Shown: positions 17,079 to 24,565 of the stretch, one piece after another | How the letters are laid out: each line of letters begins with the position of its first letter | How positions within the stretch are numbered: position 1 is the stretch's first letter | Origin: Amphibacillus sediminis NBRC 103570 | Lineage (GTDB): Bacteria; Bacillota; Bacilli; Bacillales; Amphibacillaceae | Length of the DNA: 64,000 bases | Assembly: GCF_001552275.1 (NCBI RefSeq) | Contig: NZ_BCQW01000012.1 | Span: forward strand, 33,058-97,057 | Direction of reading: 5' to 3' | The notes under the pieces: model-generated | The model's input: only the letters and a program-made list of their open reading frames with translations | The model's database searches: none | What the model was told of the DNA's origin: nothing | Made by a program: the position numbers and the translations under genes

Positions 17079-18941
17079 ATGGCAAACAAAAATATCGTCA
17101 TCATTGGCGCTGGTTACGCTGGAGTTCATGCTGCAAAAAAACTAGCAAAAAAGTTCAAAAAAGATGACACAGTTTCGATTACATTAATTGATAGACATTC
17201 TTATCACACGATGATGACTGAATTGCACGAAGTTGCTGCACATCGTGTTGAACCTGATGCCATCCAATTTGATTTACGTCGTTTATTTAATCGTACAAAA
17301 GTGAAACTTATCACAGACAATGTGACACATGTCGATCACGATACCAAAAAAGTCGTAACCGAACATGGTGAATTTGATTATGATTACCTAATTTTAGGTA
17401 TGGGTGGTGAGCCAAATGACTTTGGTACACCAGGGGTAAAAGAGCACGCCTTTACACTATGGTCTTGGGAAGATGCTGTCAAACTACGAGAACACATTGA
17501 AAATACTGTAGCTAAAGCGGCAACTGTCCATGATCAAGCAACACGTCGTGCCATGCTTACATTTGTAATTTGTGGTTCTGGCTTCACCGGGATTGAGCTT
17601 GTAGGTGAAATGATAGAATGGAAAGCACGTTTGGCAAAGAATAACAAAATTGACCCAGAGGACATTACGCTTTATGTTGTAGAAGCTGCGCCTACCATTT
17701 TAAACATGTTAGAACGTCGTGATGCAGATAAAGCAGAGGCCTACCTCTTGAAAAAAGGGGTTAAAGTATTAAAAGAATCACCAATCGTAGAAGTACGTCC
17801 TGACGAAATTGTACTCAAGAGCGGTGAAACGATCCCAACTTATACTTTAGCTTGGACTGGCGGGGTTAAAGCTAATTCCGATACTGAAGAATATGGAATG
17901 GAGCAAGCACGTGCCGGTCGCCTAAAAGTAAATCAATATATGGAATCTGAACAATATGATAATGTTTATGTGGTCGGAGACCTCGCTTATTTTGAAGAAG
18001 AGCCTGGAAAACCAACACCACAAATTGTTGAAGCAGCTGAGCAGACAGGAACAACTGCTGCTAAGAACATTATTGCTGATATTAAAGGTGAGGAGAAAGT
18101 TGCCTATAAAGGGAAGTATCACGGTGTAATGGTCTCAATTGGTGCACGCTATGGTGTAGCTGATCTTATGGGGCTTCACTTAAGTGGCTGGTTTGCTAAC
18201 TTTGTTAAGCACATGGTTAACCTTTATTATTTCTTTGGTATTGGTAGCGGCTATTATATGTTTAAATATATTGAACACGAATTTTTCCATACTAAAGATA
18301 AGCGTAATATTTTCCGTGATTTCTTAACACGTTATGGGAACGTACTATGGAGTTTGCCACTTCGTATTTTTGTCGGTGGTTTCTGGTTAGTTGAAGGTGG
18401 ATCTAAGCTATGGGGTTATGAGATTTGGGAGAGAGCTACCTCTAGTCTATCTAATATTGGTGAGTTATTTAAAGGGATTGGCCAAGACTCCTGGTTACTA
18501 TCGTCTACCGTTCAAATGGATTTCCCTTGGCTTCAAGATGCAACATCTGCTGCTACTGAGGGAGCCACAGAATATGCAACACCAATCTTAAGTGAAATGC
18601 CAGGCTGGTTCTCATGGATTATGCAAATTATGATGCCAACACCTGAAATTGCACTTTTTATGCAAAAAATGATGGTTTTTATCGAAATTGCGATTGGTCT
18701 TGCTATTATAGCTGGTCTTTTCACTTGGATTGCTAATGCAGCAAGTGTTGGCTTCCTATTAATGTTTACTTTAACAGCCATGCTAGGCTGGGATAAAGTC
18801 TGGGCACTTCCTGCTTCAATTGCATTAATGAATGGTTCTGGTCGCACCTTTGGTCTTGATTACTGGGTAGTACCATTTATTCAGAAAAAGCTTGGTAATT
18901 GGTGGTACGGGAAAGAACGGGCTATATATCAGGATAAATAA
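17079..18941 (+). CDS. ndh2: Type II NADH dehydrogenase with C-terminal membrane domain (EET-type Ndh2)
   Basis: 620 residues, about 200 longer than ordinary NDH-2. The N-terminal half is an FAD/NAD oxidoreductase: FAD site GAGYAG at 10-15, an NAD-binding motif in CGSGFTGIELVGE, and the FAD-contact YVVGDLAYF. From about residue 360 a membrane part follows, including a DoxX-like stretch (GGFWLVEGGSKLWGYE). This long form is the one used in flavin-based extracellular electron transfer loci, passing electrons from NADH to a dedicated quinone. It starts with AAAGGGAG and is divergent from apbE. Two Rex-like sites lie in its promoter region and two terminators follow it. Confidence 0.9.
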   Translation: MANKNIVIIGAGYAGVHAAKKLAKKFKKDDTVSITLIDRHSYHTMMTELHEVAAHRVEPDAIQFDLRRLFNRTKVKLITDNVTHVDHDTKKVVTEHGEFDYDYLILGMGGEPNDFGTPGVKEHAFTLWSWEDAVKLREHIENTVAKAATVHDQATRRAMLTFVICGSGFTGIELVGEMIEWKARLAKNNKIDPEDITLYVVEAAPTILNMLERRDADKAEAYLLKKGVKVLKESPIVEVRPDEIVLKSGETIPTYTLAWTGGVKANSDTEEYGMEQARAGRLKVNQYMESEQYDNVYVVGDLAYFEEEPGKPTPQIVEAAEQTGTTAAKNIIADIKGEEKVAYKGKYHGVMVSIGARYGVADLMGLHLSGWFANFVKHMVNLYYFFGIGSGYYMFKYIEHEFFHTKDKRNIFRDFLTRYGNVLWSLPLRIFVGGFWLVEGGSKLWGYEIWERATSSLSNIGELFKGIGQDSWLLSSTVQMDFPWLQDATSAATEGATEYATPILSEMPGWFSWIMQIMMPTPEIALFMQKMMVFIEIAIGLAIIAGLFTWIANAASVGFLLMFTLTAMLGWDKVWALPASIALMNGSGRTFGLDYWVVPFIQKKLGNWWYGKERAIYQDK

Positions 18942-18945
18942 AATT

Positions 18946-18996
18946 TTGAGGGTTAGCGATTTATTCTTTGAAAAGGTAGGTCGCTATCCTCTTTTA
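18946..18996 (+). terminator. Terminator of ndh2
   Basis: GAGGGTTAGCGA / TCGCTATCCTC stem followed by TTTT, seven bases after the stop codon. Confidence 0.75.
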
Positions 18997-19049
18997 TACC
19001 TATGTGCATCGTAGTATAATAAAGAATTAAGAGGATACATTTTATTAGA

Positions 19050-19086
19050 GTGAACGCAGATTTCATGATCATTGCGTTCTTTTTTC
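19050..19086 (+). terminator. Second terminator after ndh2
   Basis: GAACGCA / TGCGTTC stem with a 14-nt loop, then six Ts. Confidence 0.7.
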
Positions 19087-19197
19087 TGACAATACCTTCA
19101 AATGATGTGACTAGCTGTCTGCTGTGAATAAGGACTTCATTTTGCGGTTATGTTATGATCTACCCATATTAATTAACTGTTAGTAATCAATCAAGTC

Positions 19198-19370
19198 TTT
19201 TAACTTCATTCTGCAGTAGTGTCCCACTTCTTTAAGTGGTGAGGTGCTTAATTGTATTCCGTTCAATGGAGGTTCAAACCCGGCTGAACAGAATAAAGTT
19301 AAGTCTCCGGCGGATGCCACAGCCAGGCTCGATAAAATCTGCGTCCAAATACGCCAAAGCGCATTTGATT
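19198..19370 (+). repeat. Family B dispersed repeat, copy 2
   Basis: Keeps the family order (TTTTAACTTCATTCTGCAG, CCCACTTCTTTAAGTGGTGAG, GGTTCAAACCCGGCTGAA, AAAGTTAAG, GGCGGATGCCACAG, GCTCGATAAAATCTG). It lacks the 5' arm of the AGATTTTATCGAGC hairpin, and the long-range GCCTATTTG pairing is diverged. It separates ndh2 from the eetA remnant. Confidence 0.75.
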
Positions 19371-19436
19371 CACATTCAAGTCCTAACTTATCGGCTCCTT
19401 GACTAGATTATAAAGACATTGAAAGGGAGATAAGAA

Positions 19437-19836
19437 ATGAAGGCGTATATAAAAAAGCTTACAGTTGGATTTTAATAGCATTACTTATTATCGTTTCTTT
19501 TTTACCTTTTGCTGTCTTTGACTCGAAAATTTAACGAATGGATTAAATGACGGTAACATGCTAGACATCAGATCCGTTATCAAATAATTTTAGCTGAGTT
19601 CAGGGTACCAGTGTATTTGGTCGCGTAATCTGAAAAGTGAGTGTTTAACAGAATAAAGAATTTAACCGAACGATTCGGAGTAATGTGTTCCAATCGATTC
19701 TGAGTGTGGTGTAGCCAATGGCGCTCTAAACTCGGAACACGATTGCTCATCTCGTTCACGGCAGTTATCAATAGCATACACACTGCCATTAGCATACGTG
19801 AGATCAAGAGGAAGCTCCTAACGTTAACAGAGGTGG
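19437..19836 (+). pseudogene. eetA: Decayed eetA (NusG domain II protein)
   Basis: An intact GGGAG ribosome site precedes ATG and MKAYIKKLTVG, after which the frame stops at 19473. One frame over the text continues as ILIALLIIVSFLPFAVF, the expected N-terminal membrane anchor of an EetA-like protein. The middle is full of stops in all frames. Near 19710-19770 fragments such as WRSKLGTRL, NTIAHLVH and TAVIN appear in different frames, resembling the C-terminal GWISKPGxTIVCLPHKxVI region of the NusG domain II family. The place, directly before eetB and after ndh2, is the eetA position in the Listeria locus. End coordinates are approximate. Confidence 0.6.
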
Positions 19837-19839
19837 CTT

Positions 19840-20379
19840 ATGATGACCAAAAATCAACGACTCGTTTATATAGCACTACTTGCTGCCCAAGCTGTTATTA
19901 TTAGCTTAATTGAGCGTGCAATCCCATCTCCATTCTTTTTTGCGCCCGGGGCAAAGCTTGGGCTCGCCAACATTATTACTTGTATGGCAATCTATACGCT
20001 TAGGGTAAGAGATGCAAGTAAAGTAATTATGATTCGACTTATCCTAGCTACTTTATTAGGTGGTACAATTTCAACATTTTTATATAGTGCCGCTGGATCC
20101 TTATTAAGTTTTATCGGGATGCTTACCATCAAAAAACTTAGCTTTGGCAAAGTTAGCTTAATTGGTGTCAGTGCGACTGGTGCTGTCTTACATAATATCG
20201 GGCAGCTTTTAATTGCTAGTTGGGTTGCTCAGACATGGAGTGTCATGCTTTACCTCCCAATTCTTTCACTCATTGGTATTTTAACAGGTATCGCAATCGG
20301 AATTACAGCCAACTACTTACTTACGCATGTTGAAAAGCTGTATTATTACATGGATTTACAAGCAGTTGAAAAGATATAG
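19840..20379 (+). CDS. eetB: Gx transporter family membrane protein (EetB)
   Basis: 179 residues, five or six membrane helices and no enzymatic motif. The N-terminus (ALLAAQAVIISLIERAIPSPFFFAPGAKLGLANI) is typical of the Gx transporter family, often annotated as heptaprenyl diphosphate synthase component I. In the Listeria extracellular electron transfer locus this family is EetB, required for electron transfer although its biochemical role is not settled. The ribosome site AGAGGTGG precedes a double ATG. It follows the eetA remnant directly and ends 20 bp before dmkB. The gene is intact, which contrasts with its broken partner. Confidence 0.8.
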   Translation: MMTKNQRLVYIALLAAQAVIISLIERAIPSPFFFAPGAKLGLANIITCMAIYTLRVRDASKVIMIRLILATLLGGTISTFLYSAAGSLLSFIGMLTIKKLSFGKVSLIGVSATGAVLHNIGQLLIASWVAQTWSVMLYLPILSLIGILTGIAIGITANYLLTHVEKLYYYMDLQAVEKI

Positions 20380-20399
20380 AACGAAAGAGGTTTTCACTT

Positions 20400-21380
20400 A
20401 TGGAAATACATCCAATGTGGCGGGATTACCCAAGTTTACAAGAAGATCTACCAAGGGTTAAACTATTAATTGATAATCATATAAGAATCAAGGACAAAGA
20501 TATTCGGGCTACTTTAAAAAAGGCTGTTAACTCAGGCGGAAAGCTTCTAAGACCTGCCTTTTCACTGCTATGTCATGAAATAGGACCTGCGCAAGATAAG
20601 GATAAGGCTCTTGCGATCGCAGCTGCACTTGAAACATTACATATGGCTACCCTTATTCACGATGATGTCATCGATGATGCCATGACGCGGCGGGGACAAG
20701 CAACGTTACAAACGCTACAGGGCAACAAGTTTGCCATTTATGCTGGTGATTACCTTTTATCTGTTTGCTTTACGATACTTTCAAAGCATTCAAATTCATT
20801 AGCACATTTGGAGTATAACGCTAGAAGTATGGAGAAACTGCTAACAGGTGAACTTGATCAGCTTCATTCACGGTTTCAAACACCGAATAGTGTGAAGAAC
20901 TACCTGTCACGAATCTCCGGTAAAACAGCTCAACTCTTTGCTTTAAGCTGCTATGTAGGTGCCGTGGAAAGTAAAGCAACAAAGCGTCAAGCACGTAATG
21001 CTTGGAACATGGGTCACTATATTGGAATGGCTTTTCAAATTATCGACGATATTTTGGATTATCAGGGTGATTATCAAGTTGTAGGGAAGCCTGTAATGTC
21101 AGATGTGCAACAAGGTATTTATACACTTCCTTTAATTTATGCGGTGTTAGGTGATGCTAAAGCTGCCCTACCAATATTAGAAAAGAAACGCCCTTTTTCT
21201 TCTGAGGATCTTAAGCAGCTTTATCAGATTATTGAAAAACAAGACGGGATTAACAAAGCATTAAAAATAGCAGAACGCTATACGCATAAAGCCATAAATG
21301 AATTAAATAAATTACCAAATGGTCATTATAAAGAGCAGCTCTATCAAATTATAGCTAATATCTTGAAGCGAAATTCGTGA
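20400..21380 (+). CDS. dmkB: Polyprenyl (heptaprenyl-type) diphosphate synthase, DmkB-like
   Basis: 326 residues. The first aspartate-rich motif is DDVIDD at 88-93 and the second DDILD at 216-220, both binding magnesium and allylic diphosphate. GGKLLRP near residue 46 is the isopentenyl diphosphate contact. The family makes the long prenyl tail for quinones. Its place after eetB and its match to the menA-like gene at 14.5 kb suggest it supplies the tail of the electron-transfer quinone, the DmkB role. It could also serve general menaquinone synthesis; HepS/HepT genes are not visible here to compare. Confidence 0.85.
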   Translation: MEIHPMWRDYPSLQEDLPRVKLLIDNHIRIKDKDIRATLKKAVNSGGKLLRPAFSLLCHEIGPAQDKDKALAIAAALETLHMATLIHDDVIDDAMTRRGQATLQTLQGNKFAIYAGDYLLSVCFTILSKHSNSLAHLEYNARSMEKLLTGELDQLHSRFQTPNSVKNYLSRISGKTAQLFALSCYVGAVESKATKRQARNAWNMGHYIGMAFQIIDDILDYQGDYQVVGKPVMSDVQQGIYTLPLIYAVLGDAKAALPILEKKRPFSSEDLKQLYQIIEKQDGINKALKIAERYTHKAINELNKLPNGHYKEQLYQIIANILKRNS

Positions 21381-21404
21381 CGAGAGTTAGTTAAGCTTAA
21401 AAAT

Positions 21405-21488
21405 AAAAAAGGCTACCTCCTTAATCAGTCTCCCATGTTAGACTTCTTTAACATGAAGGATAACTTTTAAATGAGGTAGCTTTTTTAT
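21405..21488. terminator. Bidirectional terminator between dmkB and the lipoprotein gene
   Basis: Outer arms AAAAAGGCTACCTC and GAGGTAGCTTTTTT enclose an inner hairpin CATGTTA / TAACATG. T runs occur on both strands, serving both convergent genes. Confidence 0.75.
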
Positions 21489-21495
21489 TGTCCAA

Positions 21496-22023
21496 CTATT
21501 CTACAACTACATCGCCTTCTACTGTACCATCAATTTGCGCAGATGCTTGATAATCAGCATTGGCAAAAGTAATAGTTCCAGTTACAGTTGCTGTCTCATG
21601 TAATAAGAAACCATCAGCTTCAACATAGACATCACCATCAAGGGTTCCGCCTTGGAAGTTCAAGTTTTCGCTCTGTACAACAAGCTGAGGTACGGTTATT
21701 TTCCATTGATCAACAATATTGCGATCATCATCTTGTGTGTAGGCTGCAATTTTTCGATAGATATCTCCGCTCTCTTCTCCACCATCATGGAATGTTCCAG
21801 ACACAACTAAATCTTCTTCAAGCGTCATATCACTTTGAGGAATAATAATCCAAGTTCCATTTTCACTTGCTGCTAATTTTAATGCTTCGCCATCATCAGC
21901 GAATGAAGCAGCTGTCACTGTATCAGCGTCATTGTCATCACTTTTGTCGGTATCATTAGCTCCTCCACAAGCAGCTAGCAGACCAATGGTTAAAATCATC
22001 GCTAAAAACAATTTAAATTTCAC
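21496..22023 (-). CDS. Lipoprotein of unknown function in the EET-type locus
   Basis: 175 residues from a GTG at 22023, chosen because AGGGGGAAG lies six bases before it; the longer ATG frame from 22059 has none. The lipobox is LLAAC, followed by an acidic linker (DTDKSDDNDAD). The rest is predicted beta: ENGTWIIIPQSDMTLEEDL, GDIYRKIAAYTQDDDR, QLVVQSENLNFQGGTLDGD and repeated G-T-hydrophobic-G turns, like a short solenoid. No SGAT- or DGAT-type flavinylation motif, heme motif or FMN-binding domain is seen, so it is not PplA. A Rex/Fnr-like operator 96 bp upstream matches the one before apbE, which ties it to the same regulon. Confidence 0.75.
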   Translation of the reverse strand: MKFKLFLAMILTIGLLAACGGANDTDKSDDNDADTVTAASFADDGEALKLAASENGTWIIIPQSDMTLEEDLVVSGTFHDGGEESGDIYRKIAAYTQDDDRNIVDQWKITVPQLVVQSENLNFQGGTLDGDVYVEADGFLLHETATVTGTITFANADYQASAQIDGTVEGDVVVE

Positions 22024-22119
22024 TGTTGTCTTCCCCCTATATTTCATAAGTTTGTACATTCACGTACAATGTTATCTTACCATATTTTCTAAACTTAGTG
22101 TATATAAATGTGTAATATT

Positions 22120-22137
22120 TCGTGAACCTGTTCACAT
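22120..22137. promoter_or_regulatory. Rex/Fnr-like palindromic operator upstream of the lipoprotein gene
   Basis: TCGTGAACCTGTTCACAT matches 16 of 18 Rex consensus positions, with a perfect GTGAA-N4-TTCAC core. On the minus strand a possible -35 TTCACG overlaps it and TATACA follows after 16 bp, so binding would block the promoter. The rest of 22138-22331 shows no gene. Confidence 0.55.
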
Positions 22138-22331
22138 TATAGTCATATTGATGGCCTTTTCATCCTAAGTAATTCCCAAGTATGACTTTTAAAACTACCA
22201 TACAGTGGTTTGGACTGACTTATCCTTATTCTGTGCAAAGGATCACTCTATCAATATATAGTGGTATAATATCCCCTTAGCATGTTTGGTTAATAGAAAG
22301 ACACCACAATATGATAAAAGCTAAAAAGCCC

Positions 22332-22372
22332 AAAAAAGCTACTGGTTTAAGTATAACTCATTCAGTAGCTTT
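22332..22372 (-). terminator. Terminator after yabR
   Basis: Minus strand AAAGCTACTG / CAGTAGCTTTTTT stem and T run, 84 bp beyond the yabR stop. Confidence 0.8.
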
Positions 22373-22455
22373 CCATACGATTATATAAAATAATATCATT
22401 AAAAGTTCAAAAGCATTGGCTTAGTTGCAATTTTAGCATATAATCTGGCAGCAAA

Positions 22456-22866
22456 TCAGCCTTTTCTAGCACCTCTACCTCCACGTTTGGATTCGGTGTG
22501 TTTGCGTAAAGAAGCTAAGCGATCTTCAGAATCTTTTAGAAAACGATTCATCTTTGCTTCAAAGTTCTCAGTTCGTTCGCGACTGCCCTTTGGTTGGCTA
22601 GTATTGGGCTTACGACGACTTTGGTTAGGCGTCTCCTTAGCTTTTTTAATCGATAAGCCTATTTTCCCGTCTTGCTCAACATTAATGACTTTAACCGTCA
22701 CTTCATCTCCAACAGTAAGATGTTCGTTAATATCTTTAACATAGTTATCGGCAACTTCACTAATATGAACCAGTCCGGTCTTTCCTTCCGGTAGCTCGAT
22801 AAAAGCTCCAAAATTTGTAATACCGGTTACCTTTCCCTGCAACTTGCTGCCTACATCAATTGACAT
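22456..22866 (-). CDS. yabR: S1-domain RNA-binding protein YabR
   Basis: 136 residues. An S1 RNA-binding fold fills residues 1-75 (GKVTGITNFGAFIELPEGKTGLVHISE, then VKVINVEQDGKIGLSIKKA). The C-terminal half is basic and low-complexity (SRRKPNTSQPKGSRERT, SKRGGRGARKG) and probably disordered. It follows divIC as in B. subtilis. The family is related to general stress protein 13 and binds RNA or ribosomes; the exact role is not settled. Confidence 0.92.
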   Translation of the reverse strand: MSIDVGSKLQGKVTGITNFGAFIELPEGKTGLVHISEVADNYVKDINEHLTVGDEVTVKVINVEQDGKIGLSIKKAKETPNQSRRKPNTSQPKGSRERTENFEAKMNRFLKDSEDRLASLRKHTESKRGGRGARKG

Positions 22867-22943
22867 AAAAAAAATGCTCCTCCTTAGAATTTAAAAAAAG
22901 ATATACTACTCCCCTATATTATAGCTAAGCGATAAAAGCAATG

Positions 22944-23324
22944 TCAATAAGCAGGAGCCTCATCCAACAGTTTAAAGACAATTTCACCTTCTTCAGTGAA
23001 AAAGTAATTCGTCTTGGCAATTTGCAGAACGTATGCTTCGTCTTCTAATAGGCTAATTTCTTCTAATAAGGAAGCTTCTTCAGCTCTTAAGGCAGCTATT
23101 TCTGTCTGTTTCTCCTCATACTCTGCTTGTTTCTCTGCATGTAACGCACGTTGCTTCATATGAAAAGTAAACAAACTAAAGAAGGTTATCACAGCAATAA
23201 CAGCAAAACATATCAGACGTCTACGTAAAAGTCTTTTTCTTTTTTGTTGTCTTTCCATATGCGCATCATATTTATTCATATATGATGATTGAAGTCGTGT
23301 TACTTTCCGCTGCTGACTTTCCAT
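22944..23324 (-). CDS. divIC: Cell division protein DivIC (FtsB-like)
   Basis: 126 residues: a basic cytoplasmic N-terminus (to about 34), one membrane helix (RLICFAVIAVITFFSLFTF, about 37-55), and an extracytoplasmic coiled coil (about 58-100) rich in E, K and L with the YVLQIAKTNYFFTEEGEIVF end typical of the FtsB/DivIC family. It forms the divisome subcomplex with FtsL and DivIB and regulates septal peptidoglycan synthesis. It lies 20 bp after yabQ and is followed by yabR, as in other Bacillaceae. Confidence 0.92.
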   Translation of the reverse strand: MESQQRKVTRLQSSYMNKYDAHMERQQKRKRLLRRRLICFAVIAVITFFSLFTFHMKQRALHAEKQAEYEEKQTEIAALRAEEASLLEEISLLEDEAYVLQIAKTNYFFTEEGEIVFKLLDEAPAY

Positions 23325-23344
23325 TGTTGGATAACCTCCTTAAC

Positions 23345-23914
23345 TTATCTCTTAAAACGTTTTACTATAATATTCTCTATTTTACTATAAAGTCCTGCTA
23401 TTGAAACTAAGTATTTTTTCGTGTTTTTAGGTAACAAAGCCCAAATACACTTAAAAAACCAGGTAATTAGTCTTAGTATCAGTCGAATTAGCCCATTTAC
23501 AGCTGCTAGGATCAAACCCAAAATAAACATGATTAGCTTATAAAGCAACATAATCGGTTTAATTAGAATAAAATAGACTAATTGGCTAATTAGCCTAACG
23601 ATATACTTTACTAGTGTTATCATACCCTCTAGAAGTTGCTGATAAAGCCTTCGAAATAACAAATTATAGAGTAAAAAACCAGCCACTAATGATAGGATAA
23701 AGTACAAATGAACTTGTCCACCATTTATTTTTACTAGAATATAAAAGGCAATAAAGCCTTGAGCTAGCCAAAACATGAATTGAAAAGGTAAACATAACAG
23801 CTTTTTCTCTTTAATAGCTTTAACGATACGTTCATTGGTATCAAACATACAGCCAAGGTAAATGCCCACAACGCTCATGATAAGGAAAGATAACAGCTGT
23901 GTATCAATGCTCAT
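23345..23914 (-). CDS. yabQ: Spore cortex biosynthesis protein YabQ
   Basis: 189 residues, with about five membrane helices in the first 110 residues and further hydrophobic stretches (LAAVNGLIRLILRLITWFF). YabQ is a forespore outer-membrane protein needed for cortex formation in B. subtilis, made in the mother cell. It overlaps yabP by 4 bp, so the two are translationally coupled. Its C-terminus is longer and more hydrophobic than I recall for B. subtilis, but the family is clear from position and the N-terminal region. Confidence 0.85.
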   Translation of the reverse strand: MSIDTQLLSFLIMSVVGIYLGCMFDTNERIVKAIKEKKLLCLPFQFMFWLAQGFIAFYILVKINGGQVHLYFILSLVAGFLLYNLLFRRLYQQLLEGMITLVKYIVRLISQLVYFILIKPIMLLYKLIMFILGLILAAVNGLIRLILRLITWFFKCIWALLPKNTKKYLVSIAGLYSKIENIIVKRFKR

Positions 23915-24213
23915 TTAAATAGTTTTCCAAAAAAGCTTTTCGTTTGATTATGATTGTGGTCATCTAAATAAGAAAAATCGACAAGCTTACCTTTAATCTC
24001 AACCCTGCCTTGTGCAACGTCTAACGTTTTAATCTGCAGATTCTCTCCTCTAATCATGAGATATCCTTGGACTGTCTCTAGTAAAAATTCTTCATTATCG
24101 AAGCTGTCAACCTCTTTAACACCTGTAATATCAATCATTCTTCTATTACGAACTTTAATTTCATGCTCTACTTGCGTCGAAGTATTTGAATAGTGGTTTA
24201 ATTCTTGTTTCAT
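23911..24213 (-). CDS. yabP: Sporulation protein YabP
   Basis: 100 residues from the ATG at 24213, which has an AAAGGAGGGG ribosome site; the upstream ATG at 24234 lies before that site. The YabP/YqfC fold is seen in RRMIDITGVKEVDSFDNEEFLLET, VQGYLMIRGENLQI and DVAQGRVEIKGKLVDFSY. It is a mother-cell sporulation protein that works with YabQ and overlaps it. The family is small and its biochemical activity is unknown. Confidence 0.92.
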   Translation of the reverse strand: MKQELNHYSNTSTQVEHEIKVRNRRMIDITGVKEVDSFDNEEFLLETVQGYLMIRGENLQIKTLDVAQGRVEIKGKLVDFSYLDDHNHNQTKSFFGKLFK

Positions 24214-24271
24214 TCTAGCCCCTCCTTTAATCATTAGTAGGATATGTGAGGAGGGAACATTTTAGAACCTA

Positions 24272-24547
24272 TTAAATCATTGAATCTGAATTTTTAATCT
24301 GTTCTTCTTTAATAATCGTATAAAGTGTATTCGCTTCATCTTTACGAACGGTTTCTTTTAAAGACTCTACTTTGATTGTTAATAATTTTTGGCCAAATTG
24401 AATAGTCAATTGATCATCAACCGCAACATTAGTTGCAGCCTTAGCTTGATTTCCATTAATGGTTATCCGACCTTGGTCAGCCACTTCCTTGGCCAGTGTC
24501 CTTCTTTTTATTAATCGAGAAACTTTTAAAAACTTATCTAATCGCAT
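24272..24547 (-). CDS. rqcP: S4-domain ribosome quality control protein RqcP (YabO)
   Basis: 91 residues. The S4 RNA-binding motif runs MRLDKFLKVSRLIKRRTLAKEVADQGRITING. RqcP binds stalled 50S subunits with RqcH and helps add alanine tails to nascent chains. It lies 18 bp after mazG and 37 bp before the yabP frame, at its conserved place. The length matches the family. Confidence 0.93.
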   Translation of the reverse strand: MRLDKFLKVSRLIKRRTLAKEVADQGRITINGNQAKAATNVAVDDQLTIQFGQKLLTIKVESLKETVRKDEANTLYTIIKEEQIKNSDSMI

Positions 24548-24565
24548 TTATATTAACCTCTTTTC

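Noticed and set aside
21496..22023. Lipoprotein as PplA-like flavinylated electron carrier
   Set aside because: It is half the length of PplA, has no FMN-binding domain and no SGAT or DGAT type motif for ApbE.
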